From: Lysobacteraceae bacterium
GTDB taxonomy: Bacteria; Pseudomonadota; Gammaproteobacteria; Xanthomonadales; Xanthomonadaceae
DNA length: 36,592 bases
Reading direction: 5' to 3'
Assembly (NCBI GenBank): GCA_027483745.1
Contig: JAIXTZ010000046.1
Span: 1-36,592 of the forward strand
The position numbers and the translations under genes were made by a program. Shown piece by piece: positions 18,045-24,868 of this stretch; the first letter of the stretch is position 1, and every line of letters starts with the position of its first letter. Below the pieces are notes generated by a model that worked only from the letters and a program-made list of their open reading frames with translations, was not told the DNA's origin and did not search any database.

Positions 18045-19217
18045 ATGAGCAACTCGAAACGGACATCACGGCTTGAAGCGCTACTGACGGATATTGACCT
18101 GCCTGATGGCGCATACGAACGTGCAGAGCGTCGATATGTTGACCTGTCGAGCTGGATGTCACGACCCGAGTCGATCCTCGCGAAGTTTGATGTGCACATC
18201 TTCGTGCAGGGCTCGTTCGCCCTCGGTACCGCCATAAGGCCGGTGAATCCAAAGGAGGAATACGACCTCGATTTCAGCTGCAAGCTGCGTACGGGTGTTT
18301 CTCGAAACTCATGCTCGCAGTCTGAACTCAAGGGAATGGTACGAGTCGAGCTTGAGGCTTACCGAAACGCGCGAGGAATCCATAGCCCGCTCGAATCGAA
18401 GCACCGCTGCTGGCGGCTGAGTTACCAAGATGCGCTCGCCTTTCACATGGACGTCGTACCGGCACTGCGTGCGGACGATCAGTACCGGGCGATCCTTGCA
18501 GAGCGAATGAGCAACGAAGGGTTGGACCGATCGTTGGCGAACGAGATCGCTCAACGGGCGATCTGGATTACTGATGATCAGCATCCTGAGTTTGAGAAGA
18601 GAACCCTCAACTGGCCATCCAGCAACCCAGGTGGCTACCAGCGCTGGTTCCTTTCCCGAATAGAGGTAGGCAGGCCCCGCGCACTGTTGGAGCGGGCGCA
18701 AGTCGATGCCGTCCCAGTGTTCCGCGCGCTCCAGCCCCTTCAGCAGGTCGTTCAGCTTCTCAAGAGGCATCGGGACGTCATGTTTGCTGATGCGCCTGAC
18801 TTGAAGCCTGCGTCGATCCTGATCACGACCATCGCTGGGCAGGCTTACGTCGCGGGAGAGTCACTCGAAATGACGCTCGACCGGACGCTGCAGCGACTGG
18901 AACAGCTTCGAGCGAATCGAGTCTCGCAGATCTTGAACCCGATCAATGCAAACGAGAACTTTGCCGATCGGTGGACCGGGTCGAACTGCCCGCTCAGACA
19001 CAACTTCTTCAACTGGATTGACGCAGCGAGACGAGATTTCTTGGCTTGGACGTCCGTTGACGTACCGCAGCAGCTCACGGAGATCGCAAACGATGCTTTT
19101 GCGGTTTCCCTACGACCGGACGACGCAAGAGCGCTAGCGGGTGGTTCAAACACAAGCCCGGCTCCCCGCGCCGTATCGATTCAGTCCGCCCCCGCTCCGT
19201 GGCGCACTCGGGGCTAA
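18045..19217 (+). CDS. CBASS CD-NTase (cGAS/DncV-like nucleotidyltransferase)
   Basis: 390-residue nucleotidyltransferase that on phage infection would make a cyclic oligonucleotide signal. The polymerase-beta-like active site is intact: Gly56-Ser57 (QGSFALGTAIRP), Asp74 and Asp76 (EYDLDF) and Asp136 (FHMDVVP). The C-terminal half is the helical OAS1-C-like region. The last residues, APAPWRTRG, end in glycine; in type II CBASS the E2-bearing partner acts on the CD-NTase C-terminus, usually a glycine. The stop overlaps the next ATG (TAATG). The clade and product (dinucleotide or trinucleotide) cannot be decided by eye; a SAVED effector suggests a cyclic trinucleotide or similar ligand. Confidence 0.92.
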   Translation: MSNSKRTSRLEALLTDIDLPDGAYERAERRYVDLSSWMSRPESILAKFDVHIFVQGSFALGTAIRPVNPKEEYDLDFSCKLRTGVSRNSCSQSELKGMVRVELEAYRNARGIHSPLESKHRCWRLSYQDALAFHMDVVPALRADDQYRAILAERMSNEGLDRSLANEIAQRAIWITDDQHPEFEKRTLNWPSSNPGGYQRWFLSRIEVGRPRALLERAQVDAVPVFRALQPLQQVVQLLKRHRDVMFADAPDLKPASILITTIAGQAYVAGESLEMTLDRTLQRLEQLRANRVSQILNPINANENFADRWTGSNCPLRHNFFNWIDAARRDFLAWTSVDVPQQLTEIANDAFAVSLRPDDARALAGGSNTSPAPRAVSIQSAPAPWRTRG

Positions 19218-19993
19218 TGCACTTCACGGAATCGGACATCGCCGCCCTCTTGACTGCCTTTCCGGGCTTGCGGCGACGTCCCACTGGTCAATGCAAGGCG
19301 GCCGTGCTTTCTGGCCGCCTTCGCTTCGAAGCCTCGGCGCCCGACAAACCGACCATTGCAGACGAGTATCGGATTCGAGTTGAGTTCTCGCTCGATCCAA
19401 CGATCGCGTTGCCAAAGGTGTTTGAGGACGACAAGCGAATACCGGTTGTTGCGGAGAACCACGTAAATCCCTCCGGCGACCTCTGTCTGGGATCACCGCT
19501 CAAGGTGATGCAGGTCCTCGGGCCAAAACCGACGCTCATCGACTTCGTCGAGAAGTGCGTCGTCCCATTCCTTTACGCCGCCTCTTGGCGAGAACGAGGC
19601 CTGCCAGGGCTCCCTTTCGACGAACTTGCGCACGGTGCGCAGGGCCTTGTGCATGACTACGAGCGCCTTTTCTCTGTCGTCGGGGCATCCAAGGTTGCGA
19701 CAACGCTTCAGCTGCTCGGAAAACGCAAGCGTGTGGCAAACAAGCGGCCCTGCCCCTGTAGCTGCGGGCGGCGCCTCGCGAGATGCGCAATGCATGCGCG
19801 GCTCGCCCCTTTCCGAGAACTGGCGCCAAGGCCGTTCTACGTGGAACAGGCCAAGAACGTTCTAGACTGGATCCGGAATACCGCGCCGCCGCGCCCATCC
19901 GTACCGACCGTCGACTTGCAGCCGCTCGACATGCGCGAGCGATCACGCGCAAATACCAAAGGCAGTCCACCCCTGATCTCGAGGCTGAAATGA
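19217..19993 (+). CDS. CBASS E2-like protein with cysteine-rich tail
   Basis: 258-residue protein with a ubiquitin-E2-like domain, about 1-150. The active-site region is His82-V-N-P-S-G-D-L-Cys90 (NHVNPSGDLCLGSP), matching the H...G.LCL pattern of bacterial E2 domains in Cap2, with Cys90 the predicted thioester cysteine. No E1 domain is present, so this is the short (E2-only) form of type II CBASS, where the protein primes the CD-NTase through its C-terminus. A tail at 179-193, C-x-C-x-C-x6-C-x2-H (CPCSCGRRLARCAMH), resembles a SEC-C zinc motif, which I do not expect in a basic E2. Start chosen at 19217 (TAATG overlap) over a GTG at 19199. It overlaps the SAVED gene by 4 bases. Confidence 0.88.
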   Translation: MHFTESDIAALLTAFPGLRRRPTGQCKAAVLSGRLRFEASAPDKPTIADEYRIRVEFSLDPTIALPKVFEDDKRIPVVAENHVNPSGDLCLGSPLKVMQVLGPKPTLIDFVEKCVVPFLYAASWRERGLPGLPFDELAHGAQGLVHDYERLFSVVGASKVATTLQLLGKRKRVANKRPCPCSCGRRLARCAMHARLAPFRELAPRPFYVEQAKNVLDWIRNTAPPRPSVPTVDLQPLDMRERSRANTKGSPPLISRLK

Positions 19994-21084
19994 GCTGGAA
20001 CTCAAGTTCAAAGAGATGGATTTCGACGCTCTTCAAGTGGGTTACCCGTCGTCGACACCCGAGTCGCACGCTGATTTTGGGGGGCGTGCCGATCATTGCA
20101 GCTGCCGTAGGCGGCGGATGGAGATTTGGGATCAGCGGGTCTTTGGGACCCTTTGGGTTTCTCGGGTCCTTCTCCACGAGCGAAGGGCTACCGTTCTACT
20201 GGTTGGTTATTGCGTTTCTGGTCGGCTTGGCACTGGCATTTTCTGGCGCCTACATGTCGATCAGTGACTGGTGTGCAACCAGAGCCGCGTCCGAGCGACG
20301 TGCCGTTTTGGCCTTGGAGCTTCGAGGGCTTGTGGATACGTCTGACAAGCCACTGCTTGGGTCTGTTCCTCGAGACCTGATTGGCCAGCGAATTGACGGA
20401 GTTGTCGACGTCCGAGAGCTGGCCGTGTCTGGATCAATTGAGCACGCGCTCGCGAAGGTTCTGAGGATTCCTGAACAGCTCCGTAGCCTTCGCGGCTCTC
20501 GCAAGCCTGAAGACGTTAGCCTGGTCGCTGCGGGCGTTCTCCAAGTTCCTCTTCTCTTTATCGCGGGTGTACTCATCGACGATGAGGGCGCGATCACACC
20601 AATGGATTGGGATCGAACGAGCAGCAAATGGAGGCGACTGGATGAGCCGGATGATGGCGAACGCTTTAGCCAAGCGGGTATCGAGCAATTGCGTCCCGAA
20701 ACGTCTCACGTTGTGCTTTCGGTGTCTGCATCCTATCTCACCAACACAAAAGCTATCAGGGAGACGTTTGGCGACACACCGGTCGTTTCGTTGTCGCTGC
20801 CTAACCCGCTTCCCGACACGCTCTGGTCCGACGCGAAGCAGAGCGCACTGGCTTCGCAATTCGTTTCGACTGTCGCAAGCCTCGGCAACAGCGGCGTCGA
20901 GAAGATATCGTTGATTCTCGCAGCGCCGAGCAGCTTGGCGATTCGTCTCGGGCGCTCCTACGATCGTCGCAACATGCCCGAGATCGCGTGCTATCAGTAC
21001 GATCGCACAGCATCACCAGCGTACCCATGGGCGGTGCAAATCGGTCCAACAGACGCACAGCTTATAAAGACAACAAGCCGCTAA
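19990..21084 (+). CDS. CBASS effector: two-TM SAVED protein
   Basis: 364-residue membrane effector. TM1 is at about 27-43 and TM2 at about 66-88 (LPFYWLVIAFLVGLALAF). The rest is cytosolic and ends in a SAVED domain with its characteristic late signature LAAPSSLAIRLGRS, then YDRRNMPEIACYQYD and YPWAVQIG. SAVED binds cyclic oligonucleotides; two-TM SAVED effectors (Cap14-like, if I recall the naming correctly) are thought to damage the inner membrane and stop growth of the infected cell. Its ATG overlaps the E2 stop (ATGA). A strong hairpin follows its stop. The three genes form a complete short type II CBASS operon. Confidence 0.9.
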   Translation: MSWNSSSKRWISTLFKWVTRRRHPSRTLILGGVPIIAAAVGGGWRFGISGSLGPFGFLGSFSTSEGLPFYWLVIAFLVGLALAFSGAYMSISDWCATRAASERRAVLALELRGLVDTSDKPLLGSVPRDLIGQRIDGVVDVRELAVSGSIEHALAKVLRIPEQLRSLRGSRKPEDVSLVAAGVLQVPLLFIAGVLIDDEGAITPMDWDRTSSKWRRLDEPDDGERFSQAGIEQLRPETSHVVLSVSASYLTNTKAIRETFGDTPVVSLSLPNPLPDTLWSDAKQSALASQFVSTVASLGNSGVEKISLILAAPSSLAIRLGRSYDRRNMPEIACYQYDRTASPAYPWAVQIGPTDAQLIKTTSR

Positions 21085-21090
21085 GGCAAA

Positions 21091-21137
21091 AAAAGAACGC
21101 TCAGACCAATGGGGAGCCCGGAGGCTCCCCATTGGTC
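21091..21137. terminator. bidirectional terminator after CBASS
   Basis: A perfect 15-bp stem (21104-21118 with 21123-21137, loop CGGA). On the minus strand it is followed by TTTTTTT (21087-21093 reversed), an excellent terminator for the YqaJ operon; on the plus strand it is followed by a weaker TCTTCTTCT and serves the CBASS operon. Confidence 0.9.
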
Positions 21138-21226
21138 GTGACCGGCTCTTCTTCTCGACGTCGAACCATCGCACAGGCCGGCAGACTGCCAACGCTAAAC
21201 GCGTAAACTTTCACATCGTTGCTCAT
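21101..21226 (-). CDS. possible 41-residue small protein
   Basis: A 41-codon frame starts 10 bases after the stop of the 77-residue gene, with GAGGTG as ribosome-binding site 6 bases before its ATG. It opens MSNDVKVYAFSVGSLPACAM. Its last dozen codons are made by the terminator stem itself, so the stop falls at the end of the hairpin, an odd arrangement. No family is recognised. The ribosome-binding site and operon position support it; the hairpin overlap and short length argue for caution. Confidence 0.4.
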   Translation of the reverse strand: MSNDVKVYAFSVGSLPACAMVRRREEEPVTTNGEPPGSPLV

Positions 21227-21236
21227 GCTGTGCACC

Positions 21237-21470
21237 TCACCGATCCTGACTCACGCGCAACGGACCCTCGCCCGTCCGGTAGATGTTGAGCAGGTAATCC
21301 TCTCGATGGCGAAGCACCGAGTCGGCCTGCAGCCGGCTCAACCCCTGTTGCTGGAAGTAAGCCAGAAGCTCCGTGTTCGTGCTGTTCTCATCGTTAGAGA
21401 GCACGTCCTCAATCCATAGGACGATCTCCGGTGAGAGCCCGTAGCGAAAGGGTGCAGCAGAGCCGCTCAC
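21237..21470 (-). CDS. 77-residue hypothetical protein
   Basis: Small soluble, mostly helical and acidic protein starting at a GTG that overlaps the stop of the Gp3-like gene by 4 bases (GTGA), so translation is likely coupled. It opens VSGSAAPFRYGLSPEIVLWI and ends TGEGPLRVSQDR. No known domain is recognised. The open frame continues upstream to 22667 but overlaps two well-supported genes there, so the longer version is rejected. Position as third gene of the YqaJ operon suggests a role with that recombination/replication set. Confidence 0.65.
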   Translation of the reverse strand: MSGSAAPFRYGLSPEIVLWIEDVLSNDENSTNTELLAYFQQQGLSRLQADSVLRHREDYLLNIYRTGEGPLRVSQDR

Positions 21471-22366
21471 GCCTGCACCTGACGCTGCAGCTGTCCTTCT
21501 AGTCGGCCCCGCAGTCCAGTGATCGCCGGAACGGTTGAATCGGGACCTGCGGCAGACTGTTCCGAGGGAAAGAACTCCTCCACGACGGCCGGCACGTCTT
21601 CGGCGAGATCTTCGAAAGCCCCGTTGGCAAAGCAATGCCGCGCCGCTTCGTCCAGGGCAGCCTGATCCAGTCCAGCAGCCGTACGCTGCTCCTGCCGCTC
21701 CTGCGCGGCCTTGATGGCCGCTTCCAGCGTCATGCCTGAACGCACCACCAGGTCGACATAGAAGATCGCCGTGCGGTGGCTGAGCGTGGTCGACTTGCCG
21801 CGCAGCTTCAGCTCCAGCGGCATACAGGACAGTCGCCCACCCGAGACCGCACTGAAATACTGGAGCCGCGCGGCCAAGGTGCGGATGGTGTTGAACGACG
21901 TGGTGCGGAGCACGAAGGTGCCCATGGCATCGTCCTCGCCGTCGCCGATCAGCACGTTCAAGCGGGCGTAGGCCTTGCAGTCCCCCATGGCGAAGGCGCA
22001 GGCGTCCGGCCCCGGGCACGGCAGACGCTCGACACCGCCCTCCCCCATCCGCCGGCAGGACTCTCCGTTGCCCACGCAGCGCGGACGCCCTGTGGTGCGG
22101 TCGAACAGCGAGTAGTCCGCCCGCAGGTTGAGGTCCGGATCGTTGAACAGCATCCGGACCGGGATGGAACGCAGCTTCTGGCCGTCCGAGGCGCGACGAA
22201 GCTGCTCGTCCAGCGGATGCAGGGTCCAGCCCTCGCGGGTCTGGACCTGGGTGGTGAGGGTGAACTGGTCGTCCTTCTCGGGAAGGCGCTTGCCGTTGCG
22301 CTCCACGACACGGCCGATGGAAATCCGCCCGATGACGGGCGGGGTGATGGCGAGACCCTTGATCAT
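21467..22366 (-). CDS. Gp3-like (recombination directionality factor-like) protein
   Basis: 299-residue protein. The opening IKGLAITPPVIGRISIGRVV, a cysteine set in the middle (CVGNGESC, then CPGPDACAFAMGDCK) that could bind zinc, and the later FVLRTTSFNTIRTLAARLQYF and GGRLSCMPLEL fit my memory of the phage phiBT1 Gp3-like family and of island proteins annotated as 'hydrolase or metal-binding'. Gp3 of phiBT1 is a directionality factor for a serine integrase; here the integrase is a tyrosine type, so a DNA replication/recombination role with YqaJ is at least as likely. Its ATG overlaps the YqaJ stop (ATGA). A Glu-rich C-terminal third follows. Confidence 0.65.
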   Translation of the reverse strand: MIKGLAITPPVIGRISIGRVVERNGKRLPEKDDQFTLTTQVQTREGWTLHPLDEQLRRASDGQKLRSIPVRMLFNDPDLNLRADYSLFDRTTGRPRCVGNGESCRRMGEGGVERLPCPGPDACAFAMGDCKAYARLNVLIGDGEDDAMGTFVLRTTSFNTIRTLAARLQYFSAVSGGRLSCMPLELKLRGKSTTLSHRTAIFYVDLVVRSGMTLEAAIKAAQERQEQRTAAGLDQAALDEAARHCFANGAFEDLAEDVPAVVEEFFPSEQSAAGPDSTVPAITGLRGRLEGQLQRQVQA

Positions 22367-23349
22367 GGTCGGTGCTCCTGTGGGTGACTGACGAGGCGAA
22401 ACCGACGCGCGCCCGACTTGCTCTCCCGGTAGGAGGCGACAAGGGCGGGATGGTCGGCTTCGAGTTTCTTGACGTTGAGGACGAGGCTGTCTTTGGCGCG
22501 CTTGAAGTGCGCTTCTCCGAGCGGCCCGAAGGCCGCCACGGAGGCCTCGCCCATGGCCTGCTGGATGGCCTGCCGGTGGTGCTCGGCTTCCCGCTCCCGT
22601 TCGTCCAGCTCCGCCCCCAGCGCCAGCAGGCGTTCGAAGGACGACCGCAGCTCGGCGCGTTCCCCAAGGTCGATCACGGTGTCGGCGCCCCGATACAGCT
22701 CGCGCAGGGCCTTGGCGGAGGAGGCGGACCCGTCCGCCGCTGGCGGCGTGCCGGAGGTGACCATCTCCCAGAACCGGGCTTCCAGAATCACCAGCCGGGA
22801 GATGACCTCGTCATCCCGCTCGATCCGGTGGATCTGCAGCTCCTGACCACACAGCAGCACGGCCACGTCTGCCGCGCCCTGCCCTGTAACCGCCAGTTGG
22901 TGCTGCACCTGGATCTGGATGTGCTCGGGTACGCCCGCCCGCCACTTCCGCGAGCCATGCTCCCCGGCCGTCTTGCACTCGAGGATGCGGACGTCTTCCG
23001 AACCCACAATCTCTCGATCGAGGTTGGCCAACATGAAGGAGAAGGTCGGGTGCTGGAGGACGGCGTTGACCCGACGCACCTTCCGTCCCGTCGCCTTGGC
23101 GTAAGCGTCCGCCACCAAGGGTTCGAGCACCGTGCCCCAGTAGGTCGGCGAGTCGACGTCATCGTTCAACGGGTTCACCGGCACGCTGCCGGTTTTCTGC
23201 GCCCACAGCTCCAGCGGGCTGCGGTAGGGGCAGAGCCCCACCGCCGAGGCCGCGTCGGAGCTGCCAATGCCCTTCCTTCGCTCTTCCAGCCATGTCGGCC
23301 GGTCCAGGCCGACAGTCGTACTGCTGACGACGGCATTCAATCGCCTCAT
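22363..23349 (-). CDS. YqaJ/lambda-exonuclease family nuclease
   Basis: 328-residue nuclease of the YqaJ viral recombinase family (PD-(D/E)xK fold). IGSSDAASAVGLCPYRSP (28-45) is the family signature. Catalytic residues are Glu76 (WGTVLEPLV), Asp111 (ANLDREI), and Glu124-x-Lys126 (ILECKT), and VQHQLAVTG is the QxxxY-like region. Such 5'-3' exonucleases pair with a single-strand annealing protein in phage-like recombination; no annealase is obvious here. The C-terminal 120 residues form a helical region rich in Glu and Arg. GGAGG lies about 6 bases before the start at 23349. It is first in an operon with the Gp3-like and 77-residue genes. Confidence 0.9.
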   Translation of the reverse strand: MRRLNAVVSSTTVGLDRPTWLEERRKGIGSSDAASAVGLCPYRSPLELWAQKTGSVPVNPLNDDVDSPTYWGTVLEPLVADAYAKATGRKVRRVNAVLQHPTFSFMLANLDREIVGSEDVRILECKTAGEHGSRKWRAGVPEHIQIQVQHQLAVTGQGAADVAVLLCGQELQIHRIERDDEVISRLVILEARFWEMVTSGTPPAADGSASSAKALRELYRGADTVIDLGERAELRSSFERLLALGAELDEREREAEHHRQAIQQAMGEASVAAFGPLGEAHFKRAKDSLVLNVKKLEADHPALVASYRESKSGARRFRLVSHPQEHRP

Positions 23350-23363
23350 GGTTTCCTCCGGAC

Positions 23364-23396
23364 AAAGAAAAGGCCCGGTCGTTGCCGACCGGGCCT
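23364..23396 (-). terminator. strong terminator just upstream of the YqaJ gene
   Basis: A perfect 12-bp stem (23369-23380 with 23385-23396, loop of 4). On the minus strand it is followed by TTCTTTG, so it ends transcription from the lipoprotein gene or acts as a leader attenuator for the YqaJ operon, whose start lies only 15-20 bases further on. Confidence 0.8.
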
Positions 23397-23421
23397 TGGG
23401 GGTTGAACGCTGAGAGATGCT

Positions 23422-23883
23422 TCAGCGGGGTTCGTTGTGCGCCTCAAACAAAGCTTGGTTCTCGCTGATGCCCTCCCGCACAGCAACGCCGAACTCGAAT
23501 TCGACCAACTGCGGCTCCTGATAGGTCAGCTCGAACTCGTCGTCACTCTTCTGGAGCTGTTGCACGCCGTAGTTCACTTCGGTGACCACGTCTTCGCCTT
23601 CCGCAGGCGTGTAGACCAGCTCACCGACGCACTGGTAGCGCCCTAGATCCTCCTGAGCGTCCTCTGTGACGATGTTGCGCAGGGAGGCCTCGCCTGCGGC
23701 GTCGCGGACCCGCTCGTCGATCGCACGGGACTCGAGGATTTCGATCATCAGGCCTTCGACCGCACCCGAAGTGCAGTCGTGATGGCTGCTGCAGCCGCTG
23801 AGCGTTACGAGAGCCAGCGCGCCGCAAGCCAGCATGGGGAAACGACGCGCGGCAACCGGCCGGGCGCTCTTGAGGAACGTCAT
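23422..23883 (-). CDS. small lipoprotein
   Basis: 153-residue protein with a lipoprotein signal: basic n-region (KSARPVAARR), hydrophobic core, and lipobox LSGC with Cys31 as the lipidated residue. Ser follows the Cys, which favours the outer membrane. The mature part is acidic (clusters of Glu/Asp) and contains one more Cys pair (Cys36 region and YQCVGELVY) that could form a disulfide. CGGAG lies about 7 bases before the start. No family recognised. In a mobile element a surface lipoprotein could act in entry exclusion or host-surface modification; this is speculation from context. Confidence 0.8.
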   Translation of the reverse strand: MTFLKSARPVAARRFPMLACGALALVTLSGCSSHHDCTSGAVEGLMIEILESRAIDERVRDAAGEASLRNIVTEDAQEDLGRYQCVGELVYTPAEGEDVVTEVNYGVQQLQKSDDEFELTYQEPQLVEFEFGVAVREGISENQALFEAHNEPR

Positions 23884-23961
23884 GGGGTGACTCCGAGAGG
23901 GAATGAAATGGACCGCGCTGCCGCGGCCGGGATTCGCTAGACCGAGGGCCGGGACGCCCAG

Positions 23962-24276
23962 TCAGCTCGCCGCGTCGATGGCTGCCGCCGGGCGAGCCAC
24001 GATCTTCTGGAAGCGCAGGCGGCTCCACACGTAGGCCGCGAAGACAACGACTGACAGCCAATAGCCGGCGTAGAGCGCGAAGACGGTCAGTGCGGCCCAG
24101 CCGAGCCACCAGGCGAGCTGGTAGTGCTTACCCAACGCCTGCTGGAATACATCCCGATTCACGAACAGGTTGGTCTGGACCTTGTTGAGCGGCTGGCCCT
24201 TGCCGATGCGGTTACCTGCCGAAATAGAAAGCGGCAGAAGAACAAACAGCACGATCATCGAGTAGATGAAGAACAT
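23962..24276 (-). CDS. small membrane protein, three TM segments
   Basis: 104-residue membrane protein. It starts with a hydrophobic segment MFFIYSMIVLFVLLPLSI, has a polar 35-residue stretch (about 20-52), then a long hydrophobic region WWLGWAALTVFALYAGYWLS running on to FAAYVW that holds two tight TM helices, and a basic/Ala end. The frame continues upstream to 24327 but MFFIYSM is the better start. It is followed by the lipoprotein gene 78 bases on, same strand. Function not recognised; a membrane protein beside a lipoprotein could be a functional pair. Confidence 0.7.
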   Translation of the reverse strand: MFFIYSMIVLFVLLPLSISAGNRIGKGQPLNKVQTNLFVNRDVFQQALGKHYQLAWWLGWAALTVFALYAGYWLSVVVFAAYVWSRLRFQKIVARPAAAIDAAS

Positions 24277-24354
24277 GAGGCGGCATTCCTTTGGACACAC
24301 TGGGATGGAAGTTCGTAGCGATGGCATCGGCTGCGCGCAGCGCCATCAGTAAAG

Positions 24355-24383
24355 TTGACGCATATCTACGCGCTACGTAGAGT
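24355..24383 (+). promoter_or_regulatory. promoter with palindromic operator, XRE gene
   Basis: TTGACG (24355-24360) as -35, a 17-base spacer and TAGAGT (24378-24383) as -10 make a fair sigma-70 promoter for the XRE gene. A perfect inverted repeat TCTACG-N5-CGTAGA (24365-24381) fills the spacer and overlaps the -10. That is the classic position for a repressor operator. The site also lies about 90 bases upstream of the divergent membrane-protein gene, so one repressor could control both directions. Confidence 0.65.
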
Positions 24384-24443
24384 CTGCCACGCATGTAGGG
24401 GTTTGGTCATGATCGAGGCTCGCTCGCCCGGTCTCTGTCCCTC

Positions 24444-24842
24444 TTGCCGAAGCAACCCGCTCAATCGCTATTTGCCGAACGTCTCGTTCAGGCACGCGAA
24501 CTTCGCGGGCTCAGTCAGCGCGCCCTTGGGGACTTGATGGGCTTGGGGAAGGAAAAGGGCTCGACCCGGATCAACCGCTACGAGCGGCAGACCAGCTCGG
24601 TCAGTCTCGACGCGCTGGATGCCCTGGCGAGCGCGCTTGAGGTGCCGACCGCCTATCTCGTTGCGGAAAGAGGCGCCTTTGCAGACGCCCTACTCCGCTT
24701 GAGCCAGATCGACCTTGAGCGGCAGCCCGAAGTCCTCGAGCTGCTGGACCTTCTGGCCGATAACCCGAAGCTGGCGGCTCGGCTGCTCGCAGCAAGCAAA
24801 CCAGCCGCTAAAGCGAAGCCGGCAGGCCGGCGCAAGGGGTAA
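24444..24842 (+). CDS. XRE-family transcriptional regulator
   Basis: 132-residue regulator with a Cro/CI-type helix-turn-helix at about 10-68 (FAERLVQARELRGLSQRALG, then INRYERQTSSVSLDALDALA). A Leu/Glu-rich dimerisation helix follows and the tail is basic (KPAAKAKPAGRRKG). The only in-frame start is a TTG at 24444 with no clear ribosome-binding site; the frame is closed upstream at 24396. An ATG at 24409 lies in another frame. Low initiation, a leaderless-like start or a small frame error are all possible. It probably represses its own promoter and the divergent small-protein genes through the palindrome upstream. Confidence 0.85.
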   Translation: MPKQPAQSLFAERLVQARELRGLSQRALGDLMGLGKEKGSTRINRYERQTSSVSLDALDALASALEVPTAYLVAERGAFADALLRLSQIDLERQPEVLELLDLLADNPKLAARLLAASKPAAKAKPAGRRKG

Positions 24843-24868
24843 CCCTGCGCTGGCCCATCCGGAGATGC

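Noticed and set aside
19141..19217. Possible frameshift at the CD-NTase C-terminus
   Set aside because: Another frame gives a proline-rich end, but the annotated frame ends in PWRTRG with a final Gly and a TAATG overlap with E2, which fits type II CBASS better.
21237..22667. Long 476-residue minus-strand frame
   Set aside because: It overlaps the Gp3-like and YqaJ genes out of frame. Only its last 77 residues, from a GTG at 21470 coupled to the Gp3-like stop, look real.
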